Source: Streptomyces sp. NBC_01217 | GTDB lineage: Bacteria > Actinomycetota > Actinomycetes > Streptomycetales > Streptomycetaceae | DNA length: 64,000 bases | NCBI RefSeq assembly: GCF_035994185.1 | Contig: NZ_CP108538.1 | Span: 6,239,501 to 6,303,500 of the forward strand | Direction: 5' to 3' | Shown here: one piece after another, positions 17,416 to 26,316 of the stretch | How the letters are laid out: every line of letters begins with the position of its first letter | Numbering within the stretch: position 1 is the first letter of the stretch | Notes under the pieces: generated by a model | Databases searched by the model: none | The model's input: only the letters and a program-made list of their open reading frames with translations | What the model was told of the DNA's origin: nothing | Made by a program: the position numbers and the translations under genes

Positions 17416-20019
17416 GTGAAGGCCATTCGTCGATTCACCGTGCGTCCCGTCCTCCCCGATCCCCTTCAACCGCTCAGCGACCTCGCCCGCAACCTGCGCT
17501 GGTCCTGGCACACCGAGACCCGTGAGCTCTTCCAGGCCGTCGACCCGGAGATCCGGCGGACGGCGGAATGCGACCCCGTGCGGCTGCTCGGTGCCGTAAC
17601 CGCCGGGCGGCTGGCCGAGCTGGCCCGGGACGAGCAGTTCCTGCACCGGCTGGCCGAGGTGTCCGCGGACCTCCGGGAGTACCTGGACGGTCCCAGGTGG
17701 TACCAGGAACAGCGGACCCAGGGGGCGGAGCTGCCCGTCGCCGTCGCCTACTTCTCGCCCGAGTTCGGGGTGACGGCCGCGCTGCCCCAGTACTCCGGCG
17801 GGCTCGGCATCCTCGCCGGCGACCATCTCAAGGCCGCCAGCGATCTGGGCGTCCCCCTCATCGCCGTCGGCCTGCTCTACCGGCACGGCTACTTCCGCCA
17901 GAGCCTGTCCCGCGACGGCTGGCAGCAGGAGCACTACCCCGTACTCGATCCCAACGAGCTGCCGCTCACCCTGCTCCGCGAAGCCGACGGAACCCCCAGC
18001 CGGGTGGTGCTCGCCCTGCCCGGCGGCCGTTCGCTGCACGCCCACATCTGGCAGGCCCAGGTGGGACGCGTACCGCTGCTGATGCTCGACTCCGCCGTGG
18101 AGGAGAACGCGCCGGGCGAACGCGAGGTGACCGACCGGCTGTACGGCGGCGGCAGCGAGCACCGGCTGCTCCAGGAGATGCTCCTGGGCATCGGCGGCGT
18201 GCGGGCCGTGCGCACGTACTGCCGCCTCACAGGACATCCGGCGCCCGAGGTGTTCCACACCAACGAGGGCCACGCAGGCTTCCTCGGCCTTGAACGCATC
18301 CGTGAACTCTCCGGCACCGGGCTCGACTTCGACTCTGCGGTGGAGTCCGTGCGGGCCGGCACGGTCTTCACCACCCACACTCCCGTGCCCGCCGGGATCG
18401 ACCGGTTCGACCGTGAACTGGTCGCCCGGCACTTCGGGGACGACGGCGAACTCCCCGGCGTGGGCGTCGAACGCATTCTGCAGCTGGGCATGGAGACCTA
18501 CCCCGGCGGCGAGCCCGAGCTGTTCAACATGGCCGTGATGGGGCTGCGGCTCGCCCAGCGCGCCAACGGGGTCTCCACCCTCCACGGCTCGGTCAGCCGC
18601 GAGATGTTCTCCGGCCTCTGGCCGGGCTTCGACGCGGCGGAGGTGCCGATCACCTCGGTGACCAACGGGGTCCACGCACCCACCTGGGTCGCACCCGAGA
18701 TTCTCCGGCTGCGCAGGGGATACGGCGGCACTCCCGGACGCTGGGACTCCGTCGCCGACGTGCCGGACCGGGAGCTGTGGGACCTGCGGCGGACCCTGCG
18801 CGGACAGCTGGTCACCGAGGTCCGCGAGCGGCTCTACGCATCGTGGCGCACCCGGGGCGCGGAAGCGGCCGAACTCGGCTGGATCGACGGTGTGCTCGAC
18901 CCGGACGTGCTGACGATCGGCTTCGCCCGGAGGGTGCCCTCGTACAAGCGGCTGACGCTGATGCTGCGCGACCGCGACCGGCTGCGGGAGCTGCTGCTCC
19001 ACCCGACGCGCCCGATCCAGATCGTCGTCGCGGGCAAGGCCCACCCCGCCGACGACAGCGGGAAACGGCTGGTGCGGGAGCTGGTGCGGTTCTCCGACGA
19101 CCCCCGGGTGCGCCATCGCATCGTGTTCCTGCCGGACTACGGGATGGCCATGGCGCAGAAGCTCTACCCGGGCTGCGACGTCTGGCTCAACAACCCCCTG
19201 CGCCCCCTGGAGGCGTGTGGTACGAGCGGCATGAAGGCCGCGCTCAACGGCTGCCTCAACCTCTCTGTCCTCGACGGCTGGTGGGACGAGTGGTTCGAGC
19301 CGGACTTCGGCTGGGCGATCCCGACGGCCGACGGCCTGGGCCTGGACGAGGACCGCCGTGACGATCTGGAGGCGGGCGCGCTCTACGAGCTGATCGAGGA
19401 CCGGATCGCACCACGCTTCTACGACCGGGGCGCCGAAGGGCTTCCCGAGCGCTGGATCGAGATGGTCCGCCGCACACTGGGCACCCTCGGGCCCAAGGTC
19501 CTGGCGGGGCGCATGGTGTCCGAGTACGTGGAGCGGCTGTACGCGCCCGCCGCGCTCGCCCAGCGCGCGCTGGACGCCGCGACGGCACGGCAGCTCGCCG
19601 ACTGGAAGGCCAGGGTCCGGGCCGCCTGGCCGCGCGTCGCCGTCGACCATGTGGAGGCGGTGGCACCCGACACGGCGGGCGGCTCCGCCGAGCTGGGGTC
19701 GACGCTGGGGCTGCGGGTCCGCATCGCCCTCGGGGTGCTGGAGCCGGACGACGTCGAGGTGCAGGCGGTGGCCGGCCGGGTGGACGCCGCCGACGGGATC
19801 TCGGACGCCCAGGTCTTCCCGCTGAAGCCCGCCGGTGGCCAGGACCTGGAGGGCCGCTGGCTGTACGACGGTCCGCTGGCCCTCGACCGCACCGGGCCGT
19901 ACGGCTACACGGTCCGGGTGCTCCCCGCCCATCCGCTGCTGGCGACCGGCGCGGAACTCGGCCTGGTGGCGCTGCCCACGGAGTCGATGGGGGACGGTGC
20001 GGGGCTGCTGATGCGCTGA
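17416..20019 (+). CDS. glgP: Alpha-glucan (glycogen/maltodextrin) phosphorylase GlgP
   Basis: This roughly 867-residue GT35 enzyme releases glucose-1-phosphate from alpha-1,4-glucan. N-terminal signatures LSDLARNLRWSWH and AYFSPEFGVTAALPQYSGGLGILAGDH mark the actinobacterial type; the PLP-binding Lys is in GTSGMKAALNG near residue 610. GTG at 17416 (preceded by GGTGGA) is preferred because relatives begin with MKAIRRF; GTG at 17407 is possible. It is divergent from glgE and ends at a strong hairpin. It probably degrades the polymer made by the divergent operon, giving a balanced synthesis/turnover locus (inference). Confidence 0.95.
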   Translation: MKAIRRFTVRPVLPDPLQPLSDLARNLRWSWHTETRELFQAVDPEIRRTAECDPVRLLGAVTAGRLAELARDEQFLHRLAEVSADLREYLDGPRWYQEQRTQGAELPVAVAYFSPEFGVTAALPQYSGGLGILAGDHLKAASDLGVPLIAVGLLYRHGYFRQSLSRDGWQQEHYPVLDPNELPLTLLREADGTPSRVVLALPGGRSLHAHIWQAQVGRVPLLMLDSAVEENAPGEREVTDRLYGGGSEHRLLQEMLLGIGGVRAVRTYCRLTGHPAPEVFHTNEGHAGFLGLERIRELSGTGLDFDSAVESVRAGTVFTTHTPVPAGIDRFDRELVARHFGDDGELPGVGVERILQLGMETYPGGEPELFNMAVMGLRLAQRANGVSTLHGSVSREMFSGLWPGFDAAEVPITSVTNGVHAPTWVAPEILRLRRGYGGTPGRWDSVADVPDRELWDLRRTLRGQLVTEVRERLYASWRTRGAEAAELGWIDGVLDPDVLTIGFARRVPSYKRLTLMLRDRDRLRELLLHPTRPIQIVVAGKAHPADDSGKRLVRELVRFSDDPRVRHRIVFLPDYGMAMAQKLYPGCDVWLNNPLRPLEACGTSGMKAALNGCLNLSVLDGWWDEWFEPDFGWAIPTADGLGLDEDRRDDLEAGALYELIEDRIAPRFYDRGAEGLPERWIEMVRRTLGTLGPKVLAGRMVSEYVERLYAPAALAQRALDAATARQLADWKARVRAAWPRVAVDHVEAVAPDTAGGSAELGSTLGLRVRIALGVLEPDDVEVQAVAGRVDAADGISDAQVFPLKPAGGQDLEGRWLYDGPLALDRTGPYGYTVRVLPAHPLLATGAELGLVALPTESMGDGAGLLMR

Positions 20020-20033
20020 GCCGTCCGTCCTGT

Positions 20034-20064
20034 GGGGCCCGGCACCGGAGCGGTGCCGGGCCCC
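20034..20064 (+). terminator. glgP terminator
   Basis: A 14-bp perfect stem (arm GGGGCCCGGCACCG, 20034-20047, with 20051-20064) has a GAG loop, followed by TTCGTTCTCT. Confidence 0.8.
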
Positions 20065-20086
20065 TTCGTTCTCTGAACACAGCGTC

Positions 20087-20114
20087 TTGACGTGTCCATG
20101 GGATGCCTTTAAGT
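20087..20114 (+). promoter_or_regulatory. Candidate promoter of the alginate-lyase-like gene
   Basis: TTGACG (20087-20092) and TTAAGT (20109-20114) are 16 bp apart, about 105 bp before the start codon, in a locally AT-richer stretch. The -35 is good and the -10 is weak. Confidence 0.35.
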
Positions 20115-20219
20115 TCCTCACTCATTGCAGGTTCACAACTCGATCCGATGTTCATATCCATGAACTCCGTGGATGCAGGGCGAGTTGCCGGACCACCCCC
20201 GTACCGGAAGGCACCCCAC

Positions 20220-21452
20220 ATGCGCACCGGATCCACCGGGCGAGGCCTCGCGCTCGCCGCCGCTCTGGCCTCGCTGATCACCGTGCTCTTCATGGCCCCG
20301 GCATCGGCGGACAGGGCCGCCCCCGCCCCGGACTCCTCGGCGATGAAGCCCGCCGCGGCCGCCGCCCCCGCCGCCTTCACCCACCCCGGCGTCCTCGTCA
20401 GCCGTCCCCAACTCGACTTCGTACGAGGGAGGGTGCAGGCCGGCGCCCAGCCCTGGAAGAGCGCGTACGACCAGATGCTGGCCAGCAAGTACGCCTCGCT
20501 CACCCGCACCGCCAAGCCGCGCGCCGTCGTGGAATGCGGTTCGTACTCCAACCCCAACTACGGCTGCACCGACGAGCGCGAGGACGCGATAGCCGCCTAC
20601 ACCCTCGCGCTGGCCTGGTACATCACTCAGGACAGCCGCTACGCCCAGAAGGCCGTCGAGATCATGGACGCCTGGTCGGCCGTGATCCAGGACCACACCA
20701 ACAGCAACGCACCCCTCCAGACCGGCTGGGCCGGCTCCTCCTGGCCGCGCGCCGCCGAGATCATCAAGTACACCTACAGCAGCTGGCCGAACTCCGGCCG
20801 CTTCGCGACCATGCTGCGCAACGTCTACCTCCCGAAGGTCATCAACGGCTCCAACAGCAACGGGAACTGGGAGCTGAGCATGACCGAGGCCGCGATCGGC
20901 ATCGCGGTCTTCCTGGAGGACCGCACCTCCTACGACAAGGCGGTCGCCAAGTTCCGCGGCCGCGTCCCCGCGTACATCTATCTGACCTCCGACGGCGCCC
21001 TGCCGAAGACCGCACCGGGCAGTGGCCTGGACACCCGTGACGAGATCATCAACTACTGGCAGGGCCAGACGACCTTCATGGACGGACTCTCCCAGGAGAC
21101 CTGCCGCGACCTCACCCACACCGGTTACGGAATCTCCGCCATCTCGCACATCGCCGAGACCGGCCGGATCCAGGGCCAGGACCTCTACCCCGAGATAGCC
21201 GACCGGCTGCGTCACGCCCTGGGTCTGCACTCCAAGTACCAGCTGGGCACGGCGGTTCCGTCGTCGCTGTGCGGCGGCACGCTCAAGGACAATCTGGGCC
21301 CGGTCACCGAGGTCGGCTTCAATGCCCTGCACAACCGGATGGGCATCGCCATGACCAACACCCAGACCCTCACCGAGCAGCAGCGGCCCGCCGGGTCCAA
21401 CAACCTGTTCGTCGCCTGGGAGACCCTGACCCACGCGAACAACCCCAACTGA
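20220..21452 (+). CDS. Secreted alginate-lyase-like protein
   Basis: This 410-residue exported protein has a signal peptide (MRTGSTGRGL, then a hydrophobic core ending ALA/ASADRA near residue 31) followed by an all-alpha domain of the alginate_lyase (alpha/alpha toroid) superfamily. Supporting segments are HPGVLVSRPQLDFVRGRV, AYTLALAWYIT, NGNWELSMTEA and LTHTGYGISAI. It may be a polysaccharide lyase acting on uronate polymers, but substrate specificity cannot be assigned. The frame is open from 20103; the ATG at 20220 is chosen because GGAAGG lies about 8 nt upstream and it directly begins the signal peptide. It stands alone between terminators. Confidence 0.8.
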   Translation: MRTGSTGRGLALAAALASLITVLFMAPASADRAAPAPDSSAMKPAAAAAPAAFTHPGVLVSRPQLDFVRGRVQAGAQPWKSAYDQMLASKYASLTRTAKPRAVVECGSYSNPNYGCTDEREDAIAAYTLALAWYITQDSRYAQKAVEIMDAWSAVIQDHTNSNAPLQTGWAGSSWPRAAEIIKYTYSSWPNSGRFATMLRNVYLPKVINGSNSNGNWELSMTEAAIGIAVFLEDRTSYDKAVAKFRGRVPAYIYLTSDGALPKTAPGSGLDTRDEIINYWQGQTTFMDGLSQETCRDLTHTGYGISAISHIAETGRIQGQDLYPEIADRLRHALGLHSKYQLGTAVPSSLCGGTLKDNLGPVTEVGFNALHNRMGIAMTNTQTLTEQQRPAGSNNLFVAWETLTHANNPN

Positions 21453-21480
21453 CCGCCGTCCGCCCGCCGGACACAGGAAA

Positions 21481-21514
21481 CCGCCCGGGAGGAGCGTGCG
21501 CTCCTCCCGGGCGG
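21481..21514. terminator. Bidirectional terminator
   Basis: A 15-bp perfect stem (21481-21495 with 21500-21514, arm CCGCCCGGGAGGAGC) has loop GTGC. It lies between the converging lyase and protease genes. Confidence 0.8.
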
Positions 21515-21543
21515 CTGTGCCGGACCGGGTCCGGCCCCGGGGA

Positions 21544-23586
21544 TCAGAAGGTCAGCTTGAAGCTGTTGATCGTGCCGGTGTCACCCGAGTAGACGTCCTG
21601 GACCTTGAGCTTCCAGGAGCCGTTGGCCACCTCGGAGGAGGCGTTGACCGTGTAGGTCGTCTGGACGTTGTCCGCCGAGTCGGAGGACGAGGAGTTCTTC
21701 AGCCGGTAGGCCGTGCCGTCCGGGGCGACGAGGTCGATGACCAGGTCACCGCGCCAGGTGTGGGTGATGTCCACGCCGACCTTGAGGTCGCTGGGCGCGT
21801 TGCCGCTGACGCCGGTGACGTTGACCGTGCTGGTGACGGCCGCGCCGCGGTCCGGAATGGCGACCGGGGTGGTGCTCTCGAAGACCGTGCCGTCACCGGG
21901 GTCGCCGGGGTCGCCGGGGCGCGTACCGACGTTGATGCCGGCCCAGGCGTCCGCGACGGACTTGTACTCGGCGCTGGTCGTGCCGTACAGCTCACCGGCC
22001 ACGGCGAGGGTGCCGGTGCGGGCCGCCGCGTAGTTCGTCGTCGAGGTGAACTTGGTGGTGAGCGCCTTGTACCAGATCAGGGCGGCCTTGTCGCGGCCGA
22101 TGCCGGTCACCGGCAGACCGTCGGAGGTCGGCGAGTCGTACGAGACCCCGTCGATGACCTTGGCGCCGCTGCCCTCGGAGAGCAGGTAGAAGAAGTGGTT
22201 CGCCGGGCCCGAGGAGTAGTGGACGTCGATGTTGCCGATGCCCGAGTACCACGCGTCCTTGGACGCGCCGTCCTTGCTCGGCTTGTCCTGGTAGCGCAGC
22301 GGGGTGCCGTCGCCGTTGATGTCGATCTTCTCACCGATGAGGTAGTCGCCCTTGTCGGTGGCGTTGTTCGCGTAGAACTCGACGGCGGTGGCGAAGATGT
22401 CGCTGGTCGCCTCGTTGAGGCCACCGGACTCGCCGCTGTAGTTCAGGTCGGCGGTGGCGGCGGTGACGCCGTGCGTCATCTCGTGCGCCGCCACGTCGAG
22501 GGAGGTCAGCGGCGCCGCGTTGCCGCTGCCGTCGCCGTAGGTCATGCAGAAGCAGCTGTCGTCCCAGAAGGCGTTCACGTAGTTGTTGCCGTAGTGGACG
22601 CGGGAGTACGCGCCGACGCCGTCGCCGCGGATGCCGCTGCGGCCGTAGACGTTCTTGTAGTAGTCCCACGTCTCGGCCGCGCCGTAGTGCGCGTCCGCGG
22701 CGGCGGTCTCGACGTTGGACGCGGAGCCGTTGCCCCAGACGTCGTCGGCGCCGGAGAAGAGCGTTCCGGTGCCGGACGTACCGTGGTTCAGGTTGTACGT
22801 CTTGTGGCCGCCGCGGGCGGCGTCGGTCAGGGTGTACGGACCCGTACCCGAGGTGCCGAGGGTGACCTGGCCGCTGAACTGGGTGTTGCCGGTGCCGTTC
22901 TCGATGGCCTGCCACTCGTACAGCTTCGCGCCGGTGGTGGCATCGGTGATGACGTGCAGCTGGTTCGGGGTCCCGTCCTCCTGGAGGCCGCCGACGACGG
23001 TCTCGTAGGCGAGCTGCGGCTTGCCGTTCGCCACCCAGACCACCTTGCGGGGTGCCCGGTCGGCCTCGGTCTTCTTGGAGCCGTCGGCCTTGGCGAGGCC
23101 CAGTGCCTGCTTCTCGGCCGCGGCGGGCGCGAGTTCGGCCGTCGTGTCCACGGCCTTCAGCTGGCCGCTGGTCACCTTGGACGCCTTGGTGACGTCCTCG
23201 GTCGCGCCGGCCTTGGACTCCTGGACGACCAGGTCGCCGCCGAGCACCGGGAGTCCGGCGAAGGTGCGCTCGTAACGCGTGTGCGTGGTGCCGTCGTTGT
23301 CCTGGATGACGTCCTTGACGACGAGCTTCTCCTGCGAGCCGAGGCCGAGCTCCTTGGCCGTGGCCGCCTTGGTCGCGTCGGCCCGGCGGATCAGCTCGGC
23401 GCGCTGGGACGGGGTCAGCTGCTTGGTCAGGGCGCCGTGGTCGGCGCCGGCTGCCGCCGGTACCGCCGCGGTGGCGCTGCCGACCGTGGCCGTGGCCGTA
23501 CCGGTCTGGACTCCGACGGCGAGGAGGGCTGCTGCGGCTATCAGAGCGCCGGTCGCGGTGGCACGACGGCTGGGCGTGGATCTCAC
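21544..23586 (-). CDS. Secreted M4 (thermolysin-type) metalloprotease with P domain
   Basis: This 680-residue zymogen has a signal peptide (about 1-35), an FTP/PepSY propeptide (about 50-215), an M4 catalytic domain (about 220-550) with the zinc motif HEMTH and third ligand Glu in GGLNEATSD, and a C-terminal proprotein-convertase P/Homo B domain (about 560-680: TSTVNVTGVSGNAPSDLKVGV split by strands, ending NSFKLTF). It would be a secreted neutral endopeptidase processed by removal of the propeptide; the P domain may aid folding or substrate contact. The 162 bp upstream hold its promoter, but no clear box was seen. Confidence 0.93.
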   Translation of the reverse strand: MRSTPSRRATATGALIAAAALLAVGVQTGTATATVGSATAAVPAAAGADHGALTKQLTPSQRAELIRRADATKAATAKELGLGSQEKLVVKDVIQDNDGTTHTRYERTFAGLPVLGGDLVVQESKAGATEDVTKASKVTSGQLKAVDTTAELAPAAAEKQALGLAKADGSKKTEADRAPRKVVWVANGKPQLAYETVVGGLQEDGTPNQLHVITDATTGAKLYEWQAIENGTGNTQFSGQVTLGTSGTGPYTLTDAARGGHKTYNLNHGTSGTGTLFSGADDVWGNGSASNVETAAADAHYGAAETWDYYKNVYGRSGIRGDGVGAYSRVHYGNNYVNAFWDDSCFCMTYGDGSGNAAPLTSLDVAAHEMTHGVTAATADLNYSGESGGLNEATSDIFATAVEFYANNATDKGDYLIGEKIDINGDGTPLRYQDKPSKDGASKDAWYSGIGNIDVHYSSGPANHFFYLLSEGSGAKVIDGVSYDSPTSDGLPVTGIGRDKAALIWYKALTTKFTSTTNYAAARTGTLAVAGELYGTTSAEYKSVADAWAGINVGTRPGDPGDPGDGTVFESTTPVAIPDRGAAVTSTVNVTGVSGNAPSDLKVGVDITHTWRGDLVIDLVAPDGTAYRLKNSSSSDSADNVQTTYTVNASSEVANGSWKLKVQDVYSGDTGTINSFKLTF

Positions 23587-23748
23587 GCGGACTCCTTCTG
23601 CGAGGGGGGTGCCGGCGGGAGGGTGAACCGCCGGGGCGAACGAGAAGTGCGCAGAACGGGGTGAAGAGTGGCAGCCGGAGGAGGTTCCTGTCAGGGCCCC
23701 GTCAAGAACTTGGCCGGAACTCGTTCGTTGCCTGGAAGGTCATGTTCG

Positions 23749-24141
23749 TTAAGCGGACGTTTCGCCGAGCGTTACCGCGATGCCGTCCAGCATCCGCCGC
23801 AGCCCGAATTCGAAGAGCGAGTCCAGGTCGAGCTCGAACTCATCGTGTTCGAACAGAGAGTTGAGCAGGGGGTAGTCGCCGCTGGCCGAGATCGCGTCGA
23901 ACTGTGGCTCATTTTTTTCCATCCACTCCGCGTCGGACAGTCCGGTGTCCTGCTGCGCCTGCGCCTCCATGTCGGCGGCCAGGGCCAGCCCCTGGACATG
24001 GGCGAACAGCGTGAGGTGGATGTGCAGCTTGGCGTCCAGCGGGAGCCCGGTGCCCGCCAGGGCGTACAGCACCCACTCCGTGTACCGCATCGCGCGCGGG
24101 GACGCCGTCGGCCGGGTGAAGGAGGCCATGGCGTGCGCCAT
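23749..24141 (-). pseudogene. TetR-family regulator, C-terminal fragment only
   Basis: About 130 codons encode only the ligand-binding/dimerisation half of a TetR_C_1-type regulator (RAMRYTEWVLYALAGTGL, GLSDAEWMEKNEPQF and FEFGLRRMLDGI near the end). The DNA-binding domain that should precede it is missing: reading upstream past 24141 gives Pro/Arg-rich non-homologous sequence. The remnant abuts a C-terminal MFS fragment on the opposite strand, so both look like ends left by one deletion. It cannot bind DNA as a TetR protein. The last codons give a normal stop. Confidence 0.7.
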
Positions 24142-24146
24142 CCACC

Positions 24147-24503
24147 GTGTACGGCCGGGACATGGGCAAGGCCGCGCCCGCCGCGTCCGACGCCGCGCGG
24201 GAGACCCTGGGAGGGGCGGTCGCGGTGGCCCGCCGGCTCCCGCACGAGCTGCGGGACACGGTGCTCTCCACCGCTTTCCGGGCCTTCACCCACAGCATGA
24301 ACATGGCCGCGGCCGGTGCCGCCGCCGCGATGGCGGGTGCGGCCCTCCTCTCCGTCGTCCTGCTCAGGAGCGGCTCCCCGAGCCGCCCCGGTCAGACCGC
24401 CCCTGTCACTCCGGTCCCTTCCGTCATGCCGGACTCCCCCGTCACGCCAGGCTCTCCCGCCATGCCCGGTGGAGACCGGCGAAGCGGCCCGGGCCGCCGA
24501 TGA
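24147..24503 (+). pseudogene. MFS (DHA2/EmrB-type) transporter, C-terminal fragment only
   Basis: The first about 70 codons encode the loop and last transmembrane helix typical of the C-terminus of 14-helix drug efflux proteins (AARETLGGAVAVARRL, TAFRAFTHSMNMAAAGAAAA, then a hydrophobic helix to SVVLLR). The preceding 13 helices are absent, because sequence to the left is the antisense of a tetR fragment. The tail is Pro/Ser-rich and overlaps the 3' end of the neighbouring ABC gene antisense. Confidence 0.65.
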
Positions 24504-26316
24504 GTTCGGACGGGGCACCGTCCTCCACGATGCGCCCGTGCTCCATCACCAGGACCCGGTCCGCGATCTCCACCGTCGACAGGCGGTGGGCGATCACGAC
24601 CGCGGTCCTGCCGTGCAGCACCGTGTCCATGGCCCGCTGCACCGCCCGCTCGCCGGGGATGTCCAGGGAGCTCGTCGCCTCGTCGAGGATCAGCACCGCC
24701 GGGTTCGCCAGCAGGGCCCGGGCGAACGCGACCAACTGGCGCTGACCGGCCGAGATCCGGCCGCCCCTCTTGCGTACGTCGGTGTCGTACCCCTCGGGCA
24801 GTCCGGCGATGAAATCGTGCGCGCCGATCGCCTTGGCGGCCTGCTCGATCTCCTCACGGCTCGCGTCGGGGCTGCCGATCGCGATGTTCTCGGCGACCGT
24901 GCCGGAGAACAGGAACGCCTCCTGGGTCACCATCACCACACCCCGGCGCAGCTCCGGCACGGCCAGCTCCCGCAGATCGGTCCCGTCCAGCAGCACCCGC
25001 CCGTCGGTCGGGTCGTAGAAGCGGGCCAGCAGCTTGGCGAGCGTCGACTTGCCCGCGCCCGTAGCACCGACCACGGCCACCGTCTGGCCCGCCGGGACCG
25101 TCAGATCGAAGCGGGGCAGCACCTCGCCGCCCGTCCGGTAGGCGAAGCTCACCGAGTCGAAGACGACCTCGCGGCCCGGGTGCTCACCCGTGAGAGCTGG
25201 CAGCTCGCGCGGCTGCGAGGCCTCGGGGACGGAGGGGGTCTGGGCCAGCAGACCCGCGATCTTCTCCAGCGAAGCCGCGGCCGACTCATAGGAGTTGAGG
25301 AACATGCCGAGCCGGTCGATCGGGTCGTACAGCCGGCGCAGATACAGCACGGCCGCGGCCAGCACACCGAGCGCCAGGGTGCCCGACGCCACGCGGTACG
25401 CGCCCCAGAGCACGATCCCGGCGACCGCCGTGTTGGCGACCAGCCGGGAGCCGACGACATAGCGCGCCATCTCCAGCATCGCGCCGCCGTTCTTCCACCG
25501 GTGCGTGTCGTTGAGCCCCTCGAAGTGCGTGTCGTTGATGCGCTCGCGGCGGAAGGCCTGGACGGGACGGATGCCGTTCATCGTCTCCGCGAACTTCACG
25601 ATGACCGCGGCGATCGCCGTCGACCGCGCCGCGAACAGCAGTCCGGCCCGCCGCCGGTAGAGCCGTACCAGCAGATACAGGGGTACGAACGACAGCACCG
25701 CGAGCGCGCCGAGGCCGAAGTCCAGCCAGAGCAGCACCAACGAGATGGAGACGAAGGACAGGACGATGCCGATCAGCTCCTGCAGTCCCTCGCTGAGCAG
25801 TTCCCGCAGCGATTCCACATCCGTGGTGGAACGGGAGATCAGCCGGCCCGAGGTGTAACGCTCATGGAAGTCCACGCTCAGCGCCTGCGCGTGCCGGAAG
25901 ATCCGCCCGCGCAGATCGAGCAGCACGTCCTGGTTGATCCGGGCGGAGGCGCGGATGAACGCGTACTGCATCGCTCCCGCGGCCACCGAGCACAGCGCGT
26001 ACCCCACGGCCACCGCGATCAGCGGCCCGTAGTCCTTGTCCCGGAAGGCGGGCACCCCGCTGTCGATGGCGTACGCGACGAGCAGCGGGCCCGCCTGCAC
26101 CGCCGCCTGCTGGATCAGCAGCAACAGCGCGGACACGATCACCCTGCTCCGGTGCGGCCGGAGCAGGGACATCAGCAGGACACGGGTCGCACCACGGGGC
26201 GTGGGCAGTTCGTCCCGGTCGAACCGGTCCCCGGCGCCGTCGGAGGGCGCCGGGCCCCCGGACTTCTTGCGCGCATCGCGTCGCCGGTCGGTGGGCCCGG
26301 CCGTCGTACTGGTCAT
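24442..26316 (-). CDS. ABC exporter half-transporter (catalytically canonical subunit)
   Basis: This 624-residue protein has an N-terminal six-helix exporter domain (about 60-345) and a C-terminal ATPase with Walker A GATGAGKST, a signature reading ISAGQ instead of LSGGQ, Walker B LILDEATSSLD with the catalytic Glu, and the switch His in AHRLSTV. Its ATG overlaps the stop of the upstream ABC gene (ATGA, 26316-26313), so the two are made as a pair. The altered signature here complements the Asp-for-Glu change in the partner, the pattern of heterodimeric exporters with one working ATP site. The substrate (drug, lipid or peptide) is unknown. Confidence 0.92.
   Translation of the reverse strand: MTSTTAGPTDRRRDARKKSGGPAPSDGAGDRFDRDELPTPRGATRVLLMSLLRPHRSRVIVSALLLLIQQAAVQAGPLLVAYAIDSGVPAFRDKDYGPLIAVAVGYALCSVAAGAMQYAFIRASARINQDVLLDLRGRIFRHAQALSVDFHERYTSGRLISRSTTDVESLRELLSEGLQELIGIVLSFVSISLVLLWLDFGLGALAVLSFVPLYLLVRLYRRRAGLLFAARSTAIAAVIVKFAETMNGIRPVQAFRRERINDTHFEGLNDTHRWKNGGAMLEMARYVVGSRLVANTAVAGIVLWGAYRVASGTLALGVLAAAVLYLRRLYDPIDRLGMFLNSYESAAASLEKIAGLLAQTPSVPEASQPRELPALTGEHPGREVVFDSVSFAYRTGGEVLPRFDLTVPAGQTVAVVGATGAGKSTLAKLLARFYDPTDGRVLLDGTDLRELAVPELRRGVVMVTQEAFLFSGTVAENIAIGSPDASREEIEQAAKAIGAHDFIAGLPEGYDTDVRKRGGRISAGQRQLVAFARALLANPAVLILDEATSSLDIPGERAVQRAMDTVLHGRTAVVIAHRLSTVEIADRVLVMEHGRIVEDGAPSELIGGPGRFAGLHRAWRESLA

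Noticed and set aside
17056..20121. 1021-codon minus-strand open frame
   Set aside because: It is the antisense of glgP, which has unambiguous phosphorylase motifs; the composition of the long frame is that of a GC shadow.
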